NCBI RefSeq assembly: GCF_007859315.1
Contig: NZ_VOHA01000006.1
Location: 62,001-126,000 of the forward strand
Source: Reyranella sp. CPCC 100927
Lineage (GTDB): Bacteria; Pseudomonadota; Alphaproteobacteria; Reyranellales; Reyranellaceae
Direction: 5' to 3'
DNA length: 64,000 bases
The translations under genes and the position numbers were made by a program. Shown one piece after another: positions 40,950 through 51,826 of the stretch (position 1 is the stretch's first letter; each line of letters starts with the position of its first letter). The notes below the pieces were generated by a model. That model ran no database searches. It was not told the origin of the DNA and saw nothing but the letters and a program-made list of their open reading frames with translations.

Positions 40950-43900
40950 ATGAACTTGTTCGTCGATAACGACACGGACGATATGACAGCTGTCGGTGCG
41001 CAAGTGCGGCGCCCGATCGATTCCGGTTCGGGTCGCACCGAGCCGCGCCATGATTCGCCGGTTGCCGCGCGCAGTGTCGATCATCTCGCGGAGAGCGACG
41101 CATTTTCGATCCAGGCGATCAACGCCACGTTCACCCAGGGCGTGCTCTCGGTGTTCGGCGATGCCGGCGCCAACGCGGTGACGATCAGCCGTAACGCCGC
41201 GGGCACGATTCTCATCAACGGCGGTTCGGTCCCCATCCTGGGTGGCACCGCCACGGTGGCCAACACGAACCTGATCCAGGTCTTCGGGCAGGGCGGCAAT
41301 GACACGATCGTGCTCGACGAGAGCAATGGTGCGCTGCCGCGCGCGAACCTGTTCGGAGGCACCGGCAATGATGTGCTGACCGGCGGTTCGGGTGCCGATC
41401 AACTGTTCGGGCAGGCTGACAACGACGTCCTCAACGGCAGGGGCGGCAGCGACCTGCTGTTCGGCGGCGCCGGCAACGACACGCTGACCGGCGGCGACGG
41501 CGACGACCGGGTGTTCGGCGAAGCTGGTGACGACCGGATGATCTGGAATCCGGGCGATGATACCGACCTGTTCGAGGGTGGCGCCGGCAATGACACGGCC
41601 GAGGTCAATGGTGGCAACGGTGCCGAGACGTTCACCATCACCGCCAACGGCACGCGGGTCCGCTTTGATCGCCTCAATCCGGCACCGTTCGCGCTCGATC
41701 TCGGCACCACGGAAAATCTCGTCATCAATGCCAATGGCGGCGATGACTTCGTGTCGGCGACCGGCAACCTGGCATCCCTGATCAGCATCACGATCGATGG
41801 TGGAGCGGGCAACGATACGATCCTGGGCAGCAATGGCGCCGACATGCTGGTGGGCGGCGCGGACAACGATTTCATCGACGGCCAGCAGGGCAACGACACC
41901 GCATTCCTGGGCATCGGTGACGACGTGTTCCAGTGGGATCCGGGCGACGGTAACGACCTCATCGAGGGCCAGGCCGGCACCGATACGATGCTGTTCAATG
42001 GCAGCGCCGCCAACGAGATCATGACGGCCTCGGCCAACGGCGGGCGCGTCCTGTTCACCCGCAACGTCGCCAACATCGTGATGGACCTCAACGACGTGGA
42101 GGTCATCGACGTCAACGCGTTGGGCGGCACCGACAGCATCGCCGTCAACGACCTCAGTGGTACCGACGTCACGAAGATGAACATCAACCTGTCCGGCGTC
42201 CTGGGGGGTACCACGGGCGACGCATCGGCCGACACCGTGACGGTCAACGCAACCAACGGCAACGACAGCATCACCGTCACGGGCAGCGGAACGTCGGTGG
42301 CCGTCGCCGGTCTCAGCGCGTTGGTGAGCGTGACCAATGCCGAGGGTGCGAACGACACGCTGGTGATCAATGCGCTCGGTGGTAACGACAGCATCGTCGC
42401 TACGACGCTGCCGGCCGGCGTCATCAAGCTGACGATCGACGCCGGCGCCGGCAATGACACCGTGTTCGGCAGCCAGGGCGCCGACGTGATTTTCGGCGGT
42501 GACGGCAACGACTTCGTTTTCGGTGACAATGGCAACGACGTTGCGTTCCTCGGCGCCGGCGACGACGTGTTCCAGTGGGACCCGGGCGACGGCAACGATA
42601 CGATCGAAGGCCAGGATGGCATCGACGCGATGCTTTTCAACGGCGCGAACGTCAGCGAGAACGTCGACGTCGTGGCCAATGGCGGGCGCGTCCTCTTCGT
42701 CCGCAACGTCGCCAACGTGACGATGGATCTCAATGACGTCGAGCGTATCGAATTCAATGCGCTGGGCGGTGTGGACAACATCGTTGTCGGCGATCTCAGC
42801 GGCACGGACACGACGAGCATCGCCATCGACCTCGCCGGTGCGTCTGGCGGCGGTGACGGCCAGGCCGACACGGTGAGCGTCAGTGGCACACAAGGCAACG
42901 ACCTGATCGCCATCGCGGCAAGCGGCAGCACGGTGACCGTGACGGGCTTGCCCGCCCAGGTGACGATCGAGAACGCCGAGGCGGCCAATGACAGGCTCGT
43001 CGTCAACGGTCTCGGCGGAAACGATATTTTCGATGCCACCAAGCTCGGTGCAGGCGTGATCGGCCTCACCATGAACGGCGGCCTGGGAGCCGACGTCTTC
43101 TTCGGCAGCGAGGGCAACGACCTGGTGAACGGCGGTGACGGCAACGATGTGGCTTTCCTCGGTGCCGGCGACGATCGCTTCTTCTGGGCGCCGGGCGACG
43201 ACAACGACCTCGTCGAGGGGCAGGCGGGCACGGATACGCTCGACTTCCGCGGAGCCAATGTCGCCGAGGCCATCGACATTTCCGCCAACGGCGGACGGGC
43301 GCTGTTCTTCCGCAACGTCGCCAATGTCACGATGGATCTCAACGACGTCGAACACATCGAGTTCGATGCCTTGGGCGGCACGGACAGCGTCACCGTCAAC
43401 GACCTCAGCGGCACCGATGTCACGCAGGTCGATGTCGACCTGGCGGGCGGCCTCGGCGGTAGCGATCTCGAGGCGGACACGGTCACCGCCAACGCCACCG
43501 GCGGCGATGACGCGATCTCGGTGGTTAGCGATGCCAACGGGGTGCATGTCGGCGGACTCTCCGCACAGATCAATATCGCCAACGTCGACGCAACGCTCGA
43601 CAGGCTGGTGATCAACGGCTTCGCCGGCAACGACATCATCGATGCCTCGGCGATGCCGGCGGCGATGCTGCTGACCTTGAGCGGCGGTGACGGCGATGAC
43701 GTCCTCATCGGGGGCGCCGGCAACAATGTCCTGGTCGGCGGTGCCGGTGACGACATCCTGATCGGCGGCGCCGGCGACGATATGCTTGACGGCGGTGCCG
43801 GCGATGACGTCCTGATCGGCGGCGGCGGCAACGACACCTTCACGGGCGGCGAGATCGTCATCGAGGGCTTCCAAGCCGGTGCCGGCGCGGGTGACAGGGT

Positions 43901-44066
43901 TGATTTGACCCGGGTTGCGGGTGTCACCGACTTCAACTCGGTCTTGGCGCATGCCCAGGACGTCAACGGCGATGTCGTGATCGACTTTGGTCATGGCGAC
44001 ACGATCACCCTGGCCAGCCTCAGGGTCGCGCAGCTGGCGGCTGACGACTTCGTCCTGGCGGCCTAG
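40950..44066 (+). CDS. RTX (hemolysin-type calcium-binding repeat) secreted protein
   Basis: A 1038-aa acidic, Gly/Asp-rich protein without signal peptide, followed by its own type I secretion genes. Nonapeptide RTX repeats ([15 protein letters not shown] type) occur around residues 130-190 and again at 920-970. The centre consists of three long modules of 203-214 residues, each bearing a patch such as [19 protein letters not shown], then [19 protein letters not shown] and LSGTD. The C-terminus ends [10 protein letters not shown], a typical type I secretion signal. No enzymatic domain is seen, so it is probably a surface or matrix adhesin-like protein folded by calcium. An antisense open frame over the same DNA is a composition artefact. 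Confidence 0.92.
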   Translation: MNLFVDNDTDDMTAVGAQVRRPIDSGSGRTEPRHDSPVAARSVDHLAESDAFSIQAINATFTQGVLSVFGDAGANAVTISRNAAGTILINGGSVPILGGTATVANTNLIQVFGQGGNDTIVLDESNGALPRANLFGGTGNDVLTGGSGADQLFGQADNDVLNGRGGSDLLFGGAGNDTLTGGDGDDRVFGEAGDDRMIWNPGDDTDLFEGGAGNDTAEVNGGNGAETFTITANGTRVRFDRLNPAPFALDLGTTENLVINANGGDDFVSATGNLASLISITIDGGAGNDTILGSNGADMLVGGADNDFIDGQQGNDTAFLGIGDDVFQWDPGDGNDLIEGQAGTDTMLFNGSAANEIMTASANGGRVLFTRNVANIVMDLNDVEVIDVNALGGTDSIAVNDLSGTDVTKMNINLSGVLGGTTGDASADTVTVNATNGNDSITVTGSGTSVAVAGLSALVSVTNAEGANDTLVINALGGNDSIVATTLPAGVIKLTIDAGAGNDTVFGSQGADVIFGGDGNDFVFGDNGNDVAFLGAGDDVFQWDPGDGNDTIEGQDGIDAMLFNGANVSENVDVVANGGRVLFVRNVANVTMDLNDVERIEFNALGGVDNIVVGDLSGTDTTSIAIDLAGASGGGDGQADTVSVSGTQGNDLIAIAASGSTVTVTGLPAQVTIENAEAANDRLVVNGLGGNDIFDATKLGAGVIGLTMNGGLGADVFFGSEGNDLVNGGDGNDVAFLGAGDDRFFWAPGDDNDLVEGQAGTDTLDFRGANVAEAIDISANGGRALFFRNVANVTMDLNDVEHIEFDALGGTDSVTVNDLSGTDVTQVDVDLAGGLGGSDLEADTVTANATGGDDAISVVSDANGVHVGGLSAQINIANVDATLDRLVINGFAGNDIIDASAMPAAMLLTLSGGDGDDVLIGGAGNNVLVGGAGDDILIGGAGDDMLDGGAGDDVLIGGGGNDTFTGGEIVIEGFQAGAGAGDRVDLTRVAGVTDFNSVLAHAQDVNGDVVIDFGHGDTITLASLRVAQLAADDFVLAA

Positions 44067-44096
44067 TACCGGGAATCACTCGTCACTGATACAGCC

Positions 44097-44182
44097 GTCA
44101 TCCCGAGCGGAGCGAGGGATCTTCTGCAAGCGACGCACGGGTGCGTCTGCATCGAAAGATCCCTCGCTGCGCTCGGGATGAC
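44097..44182. repeat. palindromic intergenic repeat, family B, copy 3
   Basis: An 86-nt element with arms GTCATCCCGAGCGGAGCGAG and its near-complement ending GGGATGAC. It lies 31 nt after the RTX gene stop and could terminate its transcript before the secretion genes. Confidence 0.85.
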
Positions 44183-44317
44183 AGTCCCCAGTCATACTCG
44201 AGCGCTAGCGGGTACTAGGCAGCCGCGGCGTGCGATGCCGGGCGGCTCCAATCGCCGCTCGGCATCAGACCTGGTTTAGCGCCCGCGCTGTGGCGCATTC
44301 CCATTGGAGCCTTTGCA

Positions 44318-46060
44318 GTGCCGCAGTCATCCGAGCAGGTTACGGGACGGGTCCGGCGGGCAACACGGGTCGTCCTGTTTTGGGTCTTCGTGGTCAGCGC
44401 CGGCATCAACCTGCTGATGCTGACCAGTCCGCTCTATATGTTGCAGGTTTACGACCGGGTCATCGCCGCGCGTCATGTCGATACGCTGGTCTACCTGACA
44501 GTGATGGCCGCCGGCGCCCTGGCGGTGCTGGCGCTGCTGGAGCATGTGCGCACGGTGGTCGGATTGCGGCTCGGTGCCTGGTACGAGCGCCAACTCGCCG
44601 GCACCCTGATCGAGGCCACCGTCGATGCGTCGGCGGCGGCGGGCGGTGGTCGTGGTGTGCCGGCGCTGCGCGATCTCGCCGCGGTGCGGGCGCTGTTCAC
44701 CGGCGGCGGCATCTGGCCGCTGTTGGACGCGCCGTGGAGCATCCTGTTCTACGCGGTTGTCTTCCTGATCCACCCCTGGTTGGGCTGGTGCGGTATCGCC
44801 GGCGGCGCGCTGCTGATCATGATCGCCGCCATCAACGAATGGGCGACCCGGGTCCCGATGAGGGACGCCGGCCAGCAGACGATTCGGGCCGTGGCCGAGG
44901 CTGACGCCGTCGTGCGCAACACCGATGCGCTGTTGGCGATGGGTATGCTGCCGGGCTTCCTGCGCCGCTGGCAGCGCCTGAGCGACGCTGCGCTGGTCCC
45001 GCATGCCCTGGCCGGCAGTCGCACGGCCGTGCTGTCGGCACTGGCGAAGTTCGTGCGCTTCAGCCTGCAGGTCGCGACACTGGCACTGGGCGCCTATCTC
45101 ACCATTCACGCGGAAATGACCGGCGGCGCCATGGTGGCGGCATCGATCATCATCGCACGCGCTGTGGCGCCGCCGGAGCAAGCCATCGGTGCGTGGCGCT
45201 CGATTGTCGCGGCCCAGACGGCGTGGCAGCGCCTGACAACGCTCCTGCACAACGCCCGTGGCAAGTCCGACCTCATGCGCCTGCCGCGGCCGTCCGGCGT
45301 GCTGGCCGTGAAACGCGCCGTCTACACCGCCGGCAACGCCCCGGAGCCGATCATCCGCCAGGTTTCGTTCGCGCTGGCTGGCGGAGAGAGCCTGGCCATC
45401 ATCGGTCCGTCCGGAGCCGGCAAGACCACCTTGTTGCGGCTGCTGGTCGGCAGCCTGGCGCCGCAGACCGGCGCCGTGCGCCTGGATGCAGCCGCGATCG
45501 ACAGCTGGGTCCCGGCCGACAAAGCCGATTATGTCGGCTACCTCCCACAGGATGTCGAGCTGTTCAACGCCACGGCGCGTGACAACATCGCCCGCTTCAG
45601 CGAAGCGTCCGACGAGGACGTGATCGCGGCGGCGACGCTGGCCGGCGCGCACGAGATCATCCTGAAGCTGCCCCAGGGCTACGCTACGATGCTGGGTCCG
45701 GGTGGCGTGACACTGTCCGGCGGGCAGCGGCAACGCATCGGCCTGGCGCGCGCCCTGTTCGGTGATCCGCGTCTGGTCGTGCTCGACGAACCCAATGCCA
45801 ACCTTGACCCCGACGGCGAGCGGGCGCTGCTCGACGCGCTGCGCGCGCTCAAACAGCGCAAGGTGACGGTCGTGCTGGTGACGCATCGGCTGGCGATCAC
45901 AGCCGATATCGACAAGGTGTTGAAGCTGCGTGATGGCCAGGTGGAAGCCTTCGGTCCCCGCGCCGAGCTGCTGGCGCCCGTGGCCACCACCACGGTGGCG
46001 GCCATCGCCGCAGTGCGCAGCCGACCCGCCAATGTACCGGCGGCGGCAGGGAGTGACTGA
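44318..46060 (+). CDS. type I secretion ABC transporter (PrtD/AprD type)
   Basis: A 580-aa inner-membrane exporter. The membrane domain (residues about 20-290) starts VLFWVFVVSAGINLLMLTSPLYMLQVYDRVI, the PrtD-family hallmark, with no C39 peptidase domain. The ATPase domain has Walker A GPSGAGKTT near 370, VGYLPQDVELFNATARDNIARF, signature LSGGQRQRIGLARALFG and Walker B LVVLDEPNANLD. The start is a GTG at 44318. Its stop overlaps the next gene by one base (TGATG). It energises export of the RTX protein encoded just before it. No outer-membrane TolC homologue is in the window. Confidence 0.94.
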   Translation: MPQSSEQVTGRVRRATRVVLFWVFVVSAGINLLMLTSPLYMLQVYDRVIAARHVDTLVYLTVMAAGALAVLALLEHVRTVVGLRLGAWYERQLAGTLIEATVDASAAAGGGRGVPALRDLAAVRALFTGGGIWPLLDAPWSILFYAVVFLIHPWLGWCGIAGGALLIMIAAINEWATRVPMRDAGQQTIRAVAEADAVVRNTDALLAMGMLPGFLRRWQRLSDAALVPHALAGSRTAVLSALAKFVRFSLQVATLALGAYLTIHAEMTGGAMVAASIIIARAVAPPEQAIGAWRSIVAAQTAWQRLTTLLHNARGKSDLMRLPRPSGVLAVKRAVYTAGNAPEPIIRQVSFALAGGESLAIIGPSGAGKTTLLRLLVGSLAPQTGAVRLDAAAIDSWVPADKADYVGYLPQDVELFNATARDNIARFSEASDEDVIAAATLAGAHEIILKLPQGYATMLGPGGVTLSGGQRQRIGLARALFGDPRLVVLDEPNANLDPDGERALLDALRALKQRKVTVVLVTHRLAITADIDKVLKLRDGQVEAFGPRAELLAPVATTTVAAIAAVRSRPANVPAAAGSD

Positions 46061-47385
46061 TGTCAGGTGCCGAAACCCATATCGAGGTCCAGGGTGTCGC
46101 GCCGGCGATCGGCGTGCGCCGACCGCTGCTTTTCGCCATGGCCTTGTTCATCGCGTTCGCCGGCGGGTTCGGCGCGTGGTCGTCGCTGGCGCCGTTGGAA
46201 AGTGCCGCGATCGCACCGGGCGTCGTGGTCGTCGACACCAATCGCAAGGCTGTCCAGCACCTTGAAGGTGGTGTCGTCTCACAACTGCTGGCGCGCGAAG
46301 GTGAGACAGTCAGCACCGGCCAGCTGCTGGTACTGCTCGATCAGACCCAGGCGCGATCCACGGTCGACCGGCTGCGCGCACAGCTGCTGGCATCCCTGGC
46401 GCTGCAGGCGCGGCTCAGGACAGAGCGGGATCAGGTGGCGGACATCGTTTTTCCGCCCGAGCTGATAGCGACGAGCGGCGACTCCACGGTCGCTGATCTG
46501 ATCAGGGCCGAGCGTCACGTCTTTGAGACCCGCCGCGGGCAGATCGAAGGCCAGATCCGCATCCTGCGCCAGCGCAACGCGCAGGTGGACGAGGAGATCC
46601 GCGGTCTTGTCGACGAGATCAGGGCCGAGGATGTGCAGCTCAAGCTGATCCGTGAAGAGATGGCCGATGTCGAGGCATTGGTCACGAGGGGACTGGAGCG
46701 CAAGCCGCGGCTGCTGGCGTTGCAGCGCCAGGCGGCCAGCATCGAGGGCCTGCGGGCCCAGAACGTGGCGCGCATCGCGCGTAACCGACAGGCCATCGGC
46801 GAAAACGACATGCGGGTGCTCGATCTGCAAGCCCAGTATCTGTCGGAGTCCGTCCAAAAGCTGCGTGACGAGGAGGCGCGGATCGTCGAGACGCGCGAAA
46901 AGCTTCGCGCCGCCGAAGATGTCCTGCAGCGCACCGAGATCCGGGCACCGGTTGCCGGTCGCGTTCAAAGCCTCAAGGTGTTCACCGTCGGCGGCGTCGT
47001 GCCGCCACGTGAGACGATCATGGAGATCGTGCCGGCCGACGAAAGACTGATCGTCGAGGCGCGGATGTCGACGGCGGACATCGACAAGATGCAGGCCGGG
47101 TTGCCGGTGCAGCTGCGCTTCACGGCCTTCAACCAGCGCAGCACGCCGTCGCTCGACGGAAAGGTGCTCAGCGTCTCGGCCGACCGCATGAACGAGCCGC
47201 AGTCCGGCGTGGCCTTCTACCTGCTGCGCATCACCGTCGAGCAGGGTGCATCATCGCCGGGCGGTCTGAACCTCTATCCCGGCATGCCGGTGGAAGTCAC
47301 CGTGAAGACGGGATCGCAGACCGTGCTGGCCTACCTGACGAAGCCGTTGCGCGACTCCATGCACCGTGCGCTGCGCGAACACTGA
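46060..47385 (+). CDS. type I secretion membrane fusion protein (HlyD/PrtE family)
   Basis: A 441-aa periplasmic adaptor anchored by one N-terminal helix (PLLFAMALFIAFAGGFGAW, about residues 24-42). The motif HLEGGVVSQLLAREGETV near residue 67 is the lipoyl half. A long helical hairpin follows (about 95-270), and then a second lipoyl half and beta-barrel with TEIRAPVAGRVQSLKVFTVGG and GMPVEVTVKTGSQTVLAYLTKPL. These are standard for HlyD-type adaptors. It overlaps the ABC gene by one base and completes the inner-membrane complex of the RTX secretion system. Confidence 0.94.
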   Translation: MSGAETHIEVQGVAPAIGVRRPLLFAMALFIAFAGGFGAWSSLAPLESAAIAPGVVVVDTNRKAVQHLEGGVVSQLLAREGETVSTGQLLVLLDQTQARSTVDRLRAQLLASLALQARLRTERDQVADIVFPPELIATSGDSTVADLIRAERHVFETRRGQIEGQIRILRQRNAQVDEEIRGLVDEIRAEDVQLKLIREEMADVEALVTRGLERKPRLLALQRQAASIEGLRAQNVARIARNRQAIGENDMRVLDLQAQYLSESVQKLRDEEARIVETREKLRAAEDVLQRTEIRAPVAGRVQSLKVFTVGGVVPPRETIMEIVPADERLIVEARMSTADIDKMQAGLPVQLRFTAFNQRSTPSLDGKVLSVSADRMNEPQSGVAFYLLRITVEQGASSPGGLNLYPGMPVEVTVKTGSQTVLAYLTKPLRDSMHRALREH

Positions 47386-47389
47386 AGCA

Positions 47390-47421
47390 GAAGGGGCGGG
47401 ATCTTGCGATCCCGCCCCTTC
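47390..47421. terminator. bidirectional hairpin between convergent genes
   Basis: A perfect 14-bp stem GAAGGGGCGGGATC with a TTGC loop, lying between the secretion adaptor stop and the thiolase stop. There is no strong T run, but the position and stability fit a terminator for both directions. Confidence 0.65.
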
Positions 47422-47444
47422 GCATTTAGCACCGATGCCGTGTC

Positions 47445-48626
47445 TTACTGCACGATCTCGAACAGGCCGGCGGCACCCATGCCGCCACCGATGCACATGG
47501 TGACGACGACGTTCTTGGCCTTCCGCCGGCGGCCCTCGATCAGGGCGTGGCCGACGCAACGGGCGCCCGTCATGCCAAAGGGATGGCCGATCGAGATCGA
47601 GCCGCCGTTGACGTTGAGCTTGTCATTGGGGATCCCGAGCTTGTCACGGCAGTAGAGGACCTGCACCGCGAACGCCTCGTTGAGCTCCCACAGATCGATG
47701 TCGTCCATCTTGAGCCCGAACCGCTTCAGCAGCGGCGGTACGGCGTAGACCGGGCCGATGCCCATCTCGTCCGGCTCGCAGCCGGCGACGACCAGGCCCT
47801 TGTAGATGCCCAGCGGCTTCAGGCCACGCTTGGCGGCTTCGGCGTCGCTCATGACCACGGCAGCCGAGGCGCCGTCGGACAACTGGCTGGCATTGCCGGC
47901 GGTGATCCACTTGTCCGGTCCCATCACCGGCTGCAGCTTGCTGAGGCCTTCCAGGTTGGTGTCGGGCCGGTTGCCCTCGTCCTTGGCCAGCTTCACCGTC
48001 TTCTTCGAGGTTTCACCGGTGTTCTTGTCGGTGACGACCATGACCGATTCCATCGGTACGATCTCGTCATCGAACTTGCCGGCCTGCTGGGCGGCGGCGG
48101 TGCGCATCTGGCTCTGCAGCCCGTACTCGTCCTGCGCTTCGCGGCTGATCTTGTAGCGGCCGGCCACGGTGTCGGCGGTCTGGATCATCGAGTGATAGAT
48201 GCCCGGCCGCTTCTCCATCACCCAGTCGTTGACCAGGCGGTGGCGGTTGCTCTGGCCCTGCGTCAACGAAATCGACTCCAGCCCGCCGGCGAGCATCACC
48301 GGTACCTTGTCGACCAGCACGCGCTGGGCGGCCATCGAGATGGTCTGCAAGCCCGATGAGCAGAACCGGTTGACGGTGACGCCCGAGACGCTGACCGGTG
48401 CGCCGGCCCGCATCGCCGCAACGCGGGCCACGTTCATGCCCGTGGTGCCTTCCGGTGCGCCACAGCCCAGGATCACGTCCTCAATCTCACCCAGCTCGAC
48501 CTTGGCGCGCTCAGCGGCATGCTTGATGACGTGGGCGCCAAGATCGGCACCGTGGGTGTCATTGAAAGCGCCGCGAAAGGCCCTGCCGATCGGCGTGCGT
48601 GCGGTCGATACGATAACGGCGTCCAT
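47445..48626 (-). CDS. acetyl-CoA C-acyltransferase (thiolase)
   Basis: A 393-aa thiolase catalysing the last step of beta-oxidation. The nucleophilic C89 lies in [17 protein letters not shown]. The His of [12 protein letters not shown] and the second Cys in [15 protein letters not shown] complete the active site. It ends 51 nt downstream of the multifunctional 3-hydroxyacyl-CoA dehydrogenase gene on the same strand, so the two form a fadJ-fadA-type pair. A degradative thiolase is more likely than the biosynthetic PhaA type because of this context. Confidence 0.95.
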   Translation of the reverse strand: MDAVIVSTARTPIGRAFRGAFNDTHGADLGAHVIKHAAERAKVELGEIEDVILGCGAPEGTTGMNVARVAAMRAGAPVSVSGVTVNRFCSSGLQTISMAAQRVLVDKVPVMLAGGLESISLTQGQSNRHRLVNDWVMEKRPGIYHSMIQTADTVAGRYKISREAQDEYGLQSQMRTAAAQQAGKFDDEIVPMESVMVVTDKNTGETSKKTVKLAKDEGNRPDTNLEGLSKLQPVMGPDKWITAGNASQLSDGASAAVVMSDAEAAKRGLKPLGIYKGLVVAGCEPDEMGIGPVYAVPPLLKRFGLKMDDIDLWELNEAFAVQVLYCRDKLGIPNDKLNVNGGSISIGHPFGMTGARCVGHALIEGRRRKAKNVVVTMCIGGGMGAAGLFEIVQ

Positions 48627-48677
48627 ATGATTCCTCCTGATGGCGATGGCGGACTGTAGCCTATTTGGCGGGAAGGG

Positions 48678-50774
48678 CTAGAGACTCGAAAACTTGCGGT
48701 TTTCCTGCACCAGCTTCTTCAGCAGCGGCGCCGGCTCCCAGAACGGGTCGCCCGACATGTCGCGATACTTCAGCAGCGCATCGTGCACCGCCTTCAGGCC
48801 GACGACGTTGTCGGCCCACCACATCGGGCCACCGCGATAGACCGGCCAGCCGTAGCCGTTGACCCAGATCACGTCGATGTCGAGCGCGCGCTGGGCCATG
48901 CCTTCCTCGAGGATCTTGGCGCCCTCGTTGACCATCGGATAGAGGCAGCGCTCCAGGATCTCCTGGTCGGAAATCGTACGCCGCGTGACGCCAAGCTTCT
49001 TCGAGGTCTCCTCGATGATCTTCTCGACCTCGGGATCGGGAATCGGCGTGCGGTCGGGCAGGTTGTAGCGGTAGTAGCCGGCGCCGGTCTTTTGGCCGAA
49101 ACGGCCCAGCTCGCAGATCGCATCGGCAACATAGCCGGTATAGCGGATGTTGCGCTGCTCCTTCTCCTTCTTGCCCTGGCGGATGCGCCAGCCGACATCG
49201 TTGCCCGCCAGGTCGCTCATCTGGAACGGCCCCATCGGAAAGCCGAGGTCGAAGATCACCTTGTCGATCTGCTGGGGCAGCGCGCCTTCCTCCAGCATGA
49301 AGGCCGCCTGAATGCCGCGCTGGCGCAGCATGCGGTTGCCGACGAAGCCCTCGCAGACGCCGACCAGGGTCGGGATCTTGCCGATCTTCTTGCTGAGCGA
49401 CATCACCGTGGCGATGACGTCCTTGGACGTCGCCTTGCCACGTACGTTCTCCAGCAGCTTCATCACGTTGGCCGGCGAGAAGAAATGCATGCCGATCACA
49501 TCGCCGGGCCGCTGGGTGTAGTTGGCGATCTGATTGACGTCGAGGCCCGAGGTGTTCGTCGCGAGGATGGCGCCGGGCTTGGCGACCGCGTCGAGCTTCT
49601 TGAACACCGCCTCCTTGACTTCCATCGTCTCGAACACCGCCTCGATGATGACGTCGGCGGCCTTGAGGTCCTCATAGGCGAGCGTCGGCGTGATCAGCGC
49701 CATGCGCTGCTCGACCTGATCCGCGGTCAGCCCGCCGCGCTTGGCGGTGTTCTCGTAGTTGGTGCGGATCACCTTCATGCCGCGATCCAGCGCCTCCTGG
49801 CTGGTCTCCAGCACGGTGACGGGAATGCCGGCGTTGGCGAAGTTCATGGCGATGCCACCGCCCATGGTGCCGCAGCCGATGATGCCGCCGCTCTTGATCT
49901 CGCGCTGCGGCGTGTCGGCCGGCACGTCGAGCACCTTGGCCGCCTCGCGCTCGGCGAAGAAATAGTAGCGTTGCGCCGCCGACTCGCTCGACGTCAGCAG
50001 TTCGCTGAACAGCTCGCGCTCACGCTTCATGCCCTCGTCGAACGGCAGGTCGACGGCGGCCTGCACGGTCTTGATGATGTTCCACGGCGCCTTGAAGCCG
50101 CGCGCCTTGCGGGCGATCGACTTGGCGAAATCCTCGATGGCGGTCGGCGTGCCGAGTTTCACCGGCAGGTCGCGGATGCGGCGCAGCGGGGCGCCTTGGG
50201 CCACCAGCTCGCGCGCATAGGCGACGGCGCCGGCCAGCAGGTCGCCGTCGGCGATCTTGTCGACGATGTTCTTGCTGAGCGCTTCCTTGGCCGGAATATG
50301 CCGGCCCGATATCATCGCCTCGAGCGCGAACTCGGCACCGGCCAGACGCGGCAGGCGCTGCGTGCCGCCGGCACCCGGCAGCAGGCCCAGATGCACCTCC
50401 GGCAGGCCGACGCGTGCCTGCGGCACGGCGATGCGGTAGTGGGCGCCGAACGCCGTTTCCAGGCCGCCGCCCAAGGCGGTGCCGTGCAAGGCCGCGACAA
50501 CCGGCTTGGGGCAATCTTCCATTGCCTTGATGACGTCCAGCAGCGATGCGCCGGATGGCGGCTTGCCGAACTCGCGGATGTCGGCGCCGGCGATGAAGGT
50601 GCGGCCGCCGCCGATCACCACGATGGCCTTGATGGCCGGATCGGCCGCGAACGCCGCGATGCCTTCACCCAGGCCGGTGCGCACGGCGGCGCTGAGCGCG
50701 TTCACCGGCGGGTTGTTGACCGTCAGGATACCGATCTCGCCGTCAGTCGACCGCAGAATGGCCGCGTCGCTCAT
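48678..50774 (-). CDS. multifunctional enoyl-CoA hydratase / 3-hydroxyacyl-CoA dehydrogenase (FadJ-like)
   Basis: A 698-aa fusion enzyme for two beta-oxidation steps. The N-terminal crotonase domain (about 1-190) has [27 protein letters not shown] and [20 protein letters not shown] with both catalytic Glu regions. The NAD-binding domain starts near residue 295 with [22 protein letters not shown], and a 3HCDH C-terminal domain has [12 protein letters not shown] and the closing [14 protein letters not shown] prefer the ATG at 50774 (CGAGGGAATGCG upstream) over the ATG 15 nt before it. It heads the operon with the thiolase. Confidence 0.95.
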   Translation of the reverse strand: MSDAAILRSTDGEIGILTVNNPPVNALSAAVRTGLGEGIAAFAADPAIKAIVVIGGGRTFIAGADIREFGKPPSGASLLDVIKAMEDCPKPVVAALHGTALGGGLETAFGAHYRIAVPQARVGLPEVHLGLLPGAGGTQRLPRLAGAEFALEAMISGRHIPAKEALSKNIVDKIADGDLLAGAVAYARELVAQGAPLRRIRDLPVKLGTPTAIEDFAKSIARKARGFKAPWNIIKTVQAAVDLPFDEGMKRERELFSELLTSSESAAQRYYFFAEREAAKVLDVPADTPQREIKSGGIIGCGTMGGGIAMNFANAGIPVTVLETSQEALDRGMKVIRTNYENTAKRGGLTADQVEQRMALITPTLAYEDLKAADVIIEAVFETMEVKEAVFKKLDAVAKPGAILATNTSGLDVNQIANYTQRPGDVIGMHFFSPANVMKLLENVRGKATSKDVIATVMSLSKKIGKIPTLVGVCEGFVGNRMLRQRGIQAAFMLEEGALPQQIDKVIFDLGFPMGPFQMSDLAGNDVGWRIRQGKKEKEQRNIRYTGYVADAICELGRFGQKTGAGYYRYNLPDRTPIPDPEVEKIIEETSKKLGVTRRTISDQEILERCLYPMVNEGAKILEEGMAQRALDIDVIWVNGYGWPVYRGGPMWWADNVVGLKAVHDALLKYRDMSGDPFWEPAPLLKKLVQENRKFSSL

Positions 50775-50874
50775 CGCATTCCCTCGCATGGTTTCGCGCC
50801 GCGAAAGCGCTTATGTGCATATGCTCGCGGCTTAGCACGAGTCTGCAGGGGGCGCGATAGGGAGAGTATCAAAA

Positions 50875-51014
50875 CCCTCTCCCGCGCGCGGGAGAGGGAG
50901 GGGCCCGTCGCGCGCACCGCGATGGGGGGGTGAGGGCAAGCGATGTCGAGTCTTCGGCCCCTCACCCGCCGCGCGCTTACGCGCGCGTCGACCTCTCCCG
51001 CTGGCGGGAGAGGT
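50875..51014. repeat. palindromic intergenic repeat, family C, copy 2
   Basis: Stems CCCTCTCCCGCGCGCGGGAG, CGCGCG-rich steps and CTCTCCCGCTGGCGGGAGAG around a GGTGAGGG / CCCTCACC pair. It is a reversed relative of the block at 34347-34487. It fills the gap between the PhyH-like gene and the FadJ-like gene. Confidence 0.7.
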
Positions 51015-51022
51015 GAAGAGAC

Positions 51023-51826
51023 TCAGGCGTCGAGTACGCGCTTGGGATGCATGGAGTCGACCATGCCCATGAAGGGCGGATAGATCGAATAGCCGATCAG
51101 GCTTTGCAGGGTGGGCCGCAGGATCCGTACCGTCTCGCGTGGCACTTCGAGGAAAAAGTTCTCCTGCTGTCGCAGCCATGGCGCGCAGTATTGCGCCGTG
51201 AAGGCGAGGCGGTTGCTGTTCGTGTGGTTGCCGCCGCCGCCATGCCAGAGCGTGCCGACGAAGAACACGGCGGATCCTGCCGGCATGACGCAGGGAATTG
51301 TCTGCGCCGGTGTTGGCACCGGGCTCTGCCCCCAGTCGTGGCTGCGCGGCACGATCGCCGTGGCGCCGTTGTCTTCGGTGAAGGCATCGATGGCCCAGAT
51401 CGTGGCGGCGCCCAGGGCCGGACGCGGGCGCGGCACCTTGTAGAAGCCGTCGTCATAATGCAGCGCCTGCGCGGCTTCTCCAGGGCGGATGTTGATCAGC
51501 TGGGCCTGGCTCAACAGGTAGTTGGGTTCGAACAGCTGATCGAGCAGGGCCAGCACGCGTGGGTGGTCGATCAGATCGTCCAACAGCCGCGTCTTGGTCA
51601 GCACGTTATAGACACGTTGCGTGTTGAAGCCCTCGAAGGCATTGCGTCCGGCACCTTTCAGCAGACGCGCGGTCTCCTCTCGGATGGCGTCACAGTGCGC
51701 CGGCGTGATCAGGCGCTCCAGGACAACGAAGCCGTCGCGGCGCACGGCCTCGATGTCAGCCGCGGTTTCCGGTAGTGGCGGTCTTTGCGCGATCTCGAAT
51801 CCGTAGCGTTGCGGATGGGGTTGCAT
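51023..51826 (-). CDS. phytanoyl-CoA dioxygenase (PhyH) family protein
   Basis: A 267-aa Fe(II)/2-oxoglutarate oxygenase. Metal ligands are His and Asp in LHYDDGFYKVPRPRP and the distal His in LWHGGGGNHTNSNRLAFT, with the Arg of that segment for 2-oxoglutarate. The N-terminal RRDGFVVLERLITPAHCDAIREET is typical of PhyH proteins. The ATG at 51826 follows GAGGAGGAACGCC. It overlaps the end of the TetR gene by 71 nt on the same strand, so both are probably expressed together. The substrate is unknown: an acyl-CoA, alkyl or small natural product. Confidence 0.9.
   Translation of the reverse strand: MQPHPQRYGFEIAQRPPLPETAADIEAVRRDGFVVLERLITPAHCDAIREETARLLKGAGRNAFEGFNTQRVYNVLTKTRLLDDLIDHPRVLALLDQLFEPNYLLSQAQLINIRPGEAAQALHYDDGFYKVPRPRPALGAATIWAIDAFTEDNGATAIVPRSHDWGQSPVPTPAQTIPCVMPAGSAVFFVGTLWHGGGGNHTNSNRLAFTAQYCAPWLRQQENFFLEVPRETVRILRPTLQSLIGYSIYPPFMGMVDSMHPKRVLDA

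Noticed and set aside
40593-43994. Very long minus-strand open frame (about 1130 codons) opposite the RTX gene
   Set aside because: It mirrors the Gly/Asp codon repeats of the RTX protein, has repetitive low-complexity content, no ribosome binding site and no known domain. It is a composition artefact.
35400-44182. Palindromic repeats considered as a CRISPR array or IS ends
   Set aside because: Copies are kilobases apart with no regular spacers, no cas genes, no transposase and no target-site duplications that I can see.
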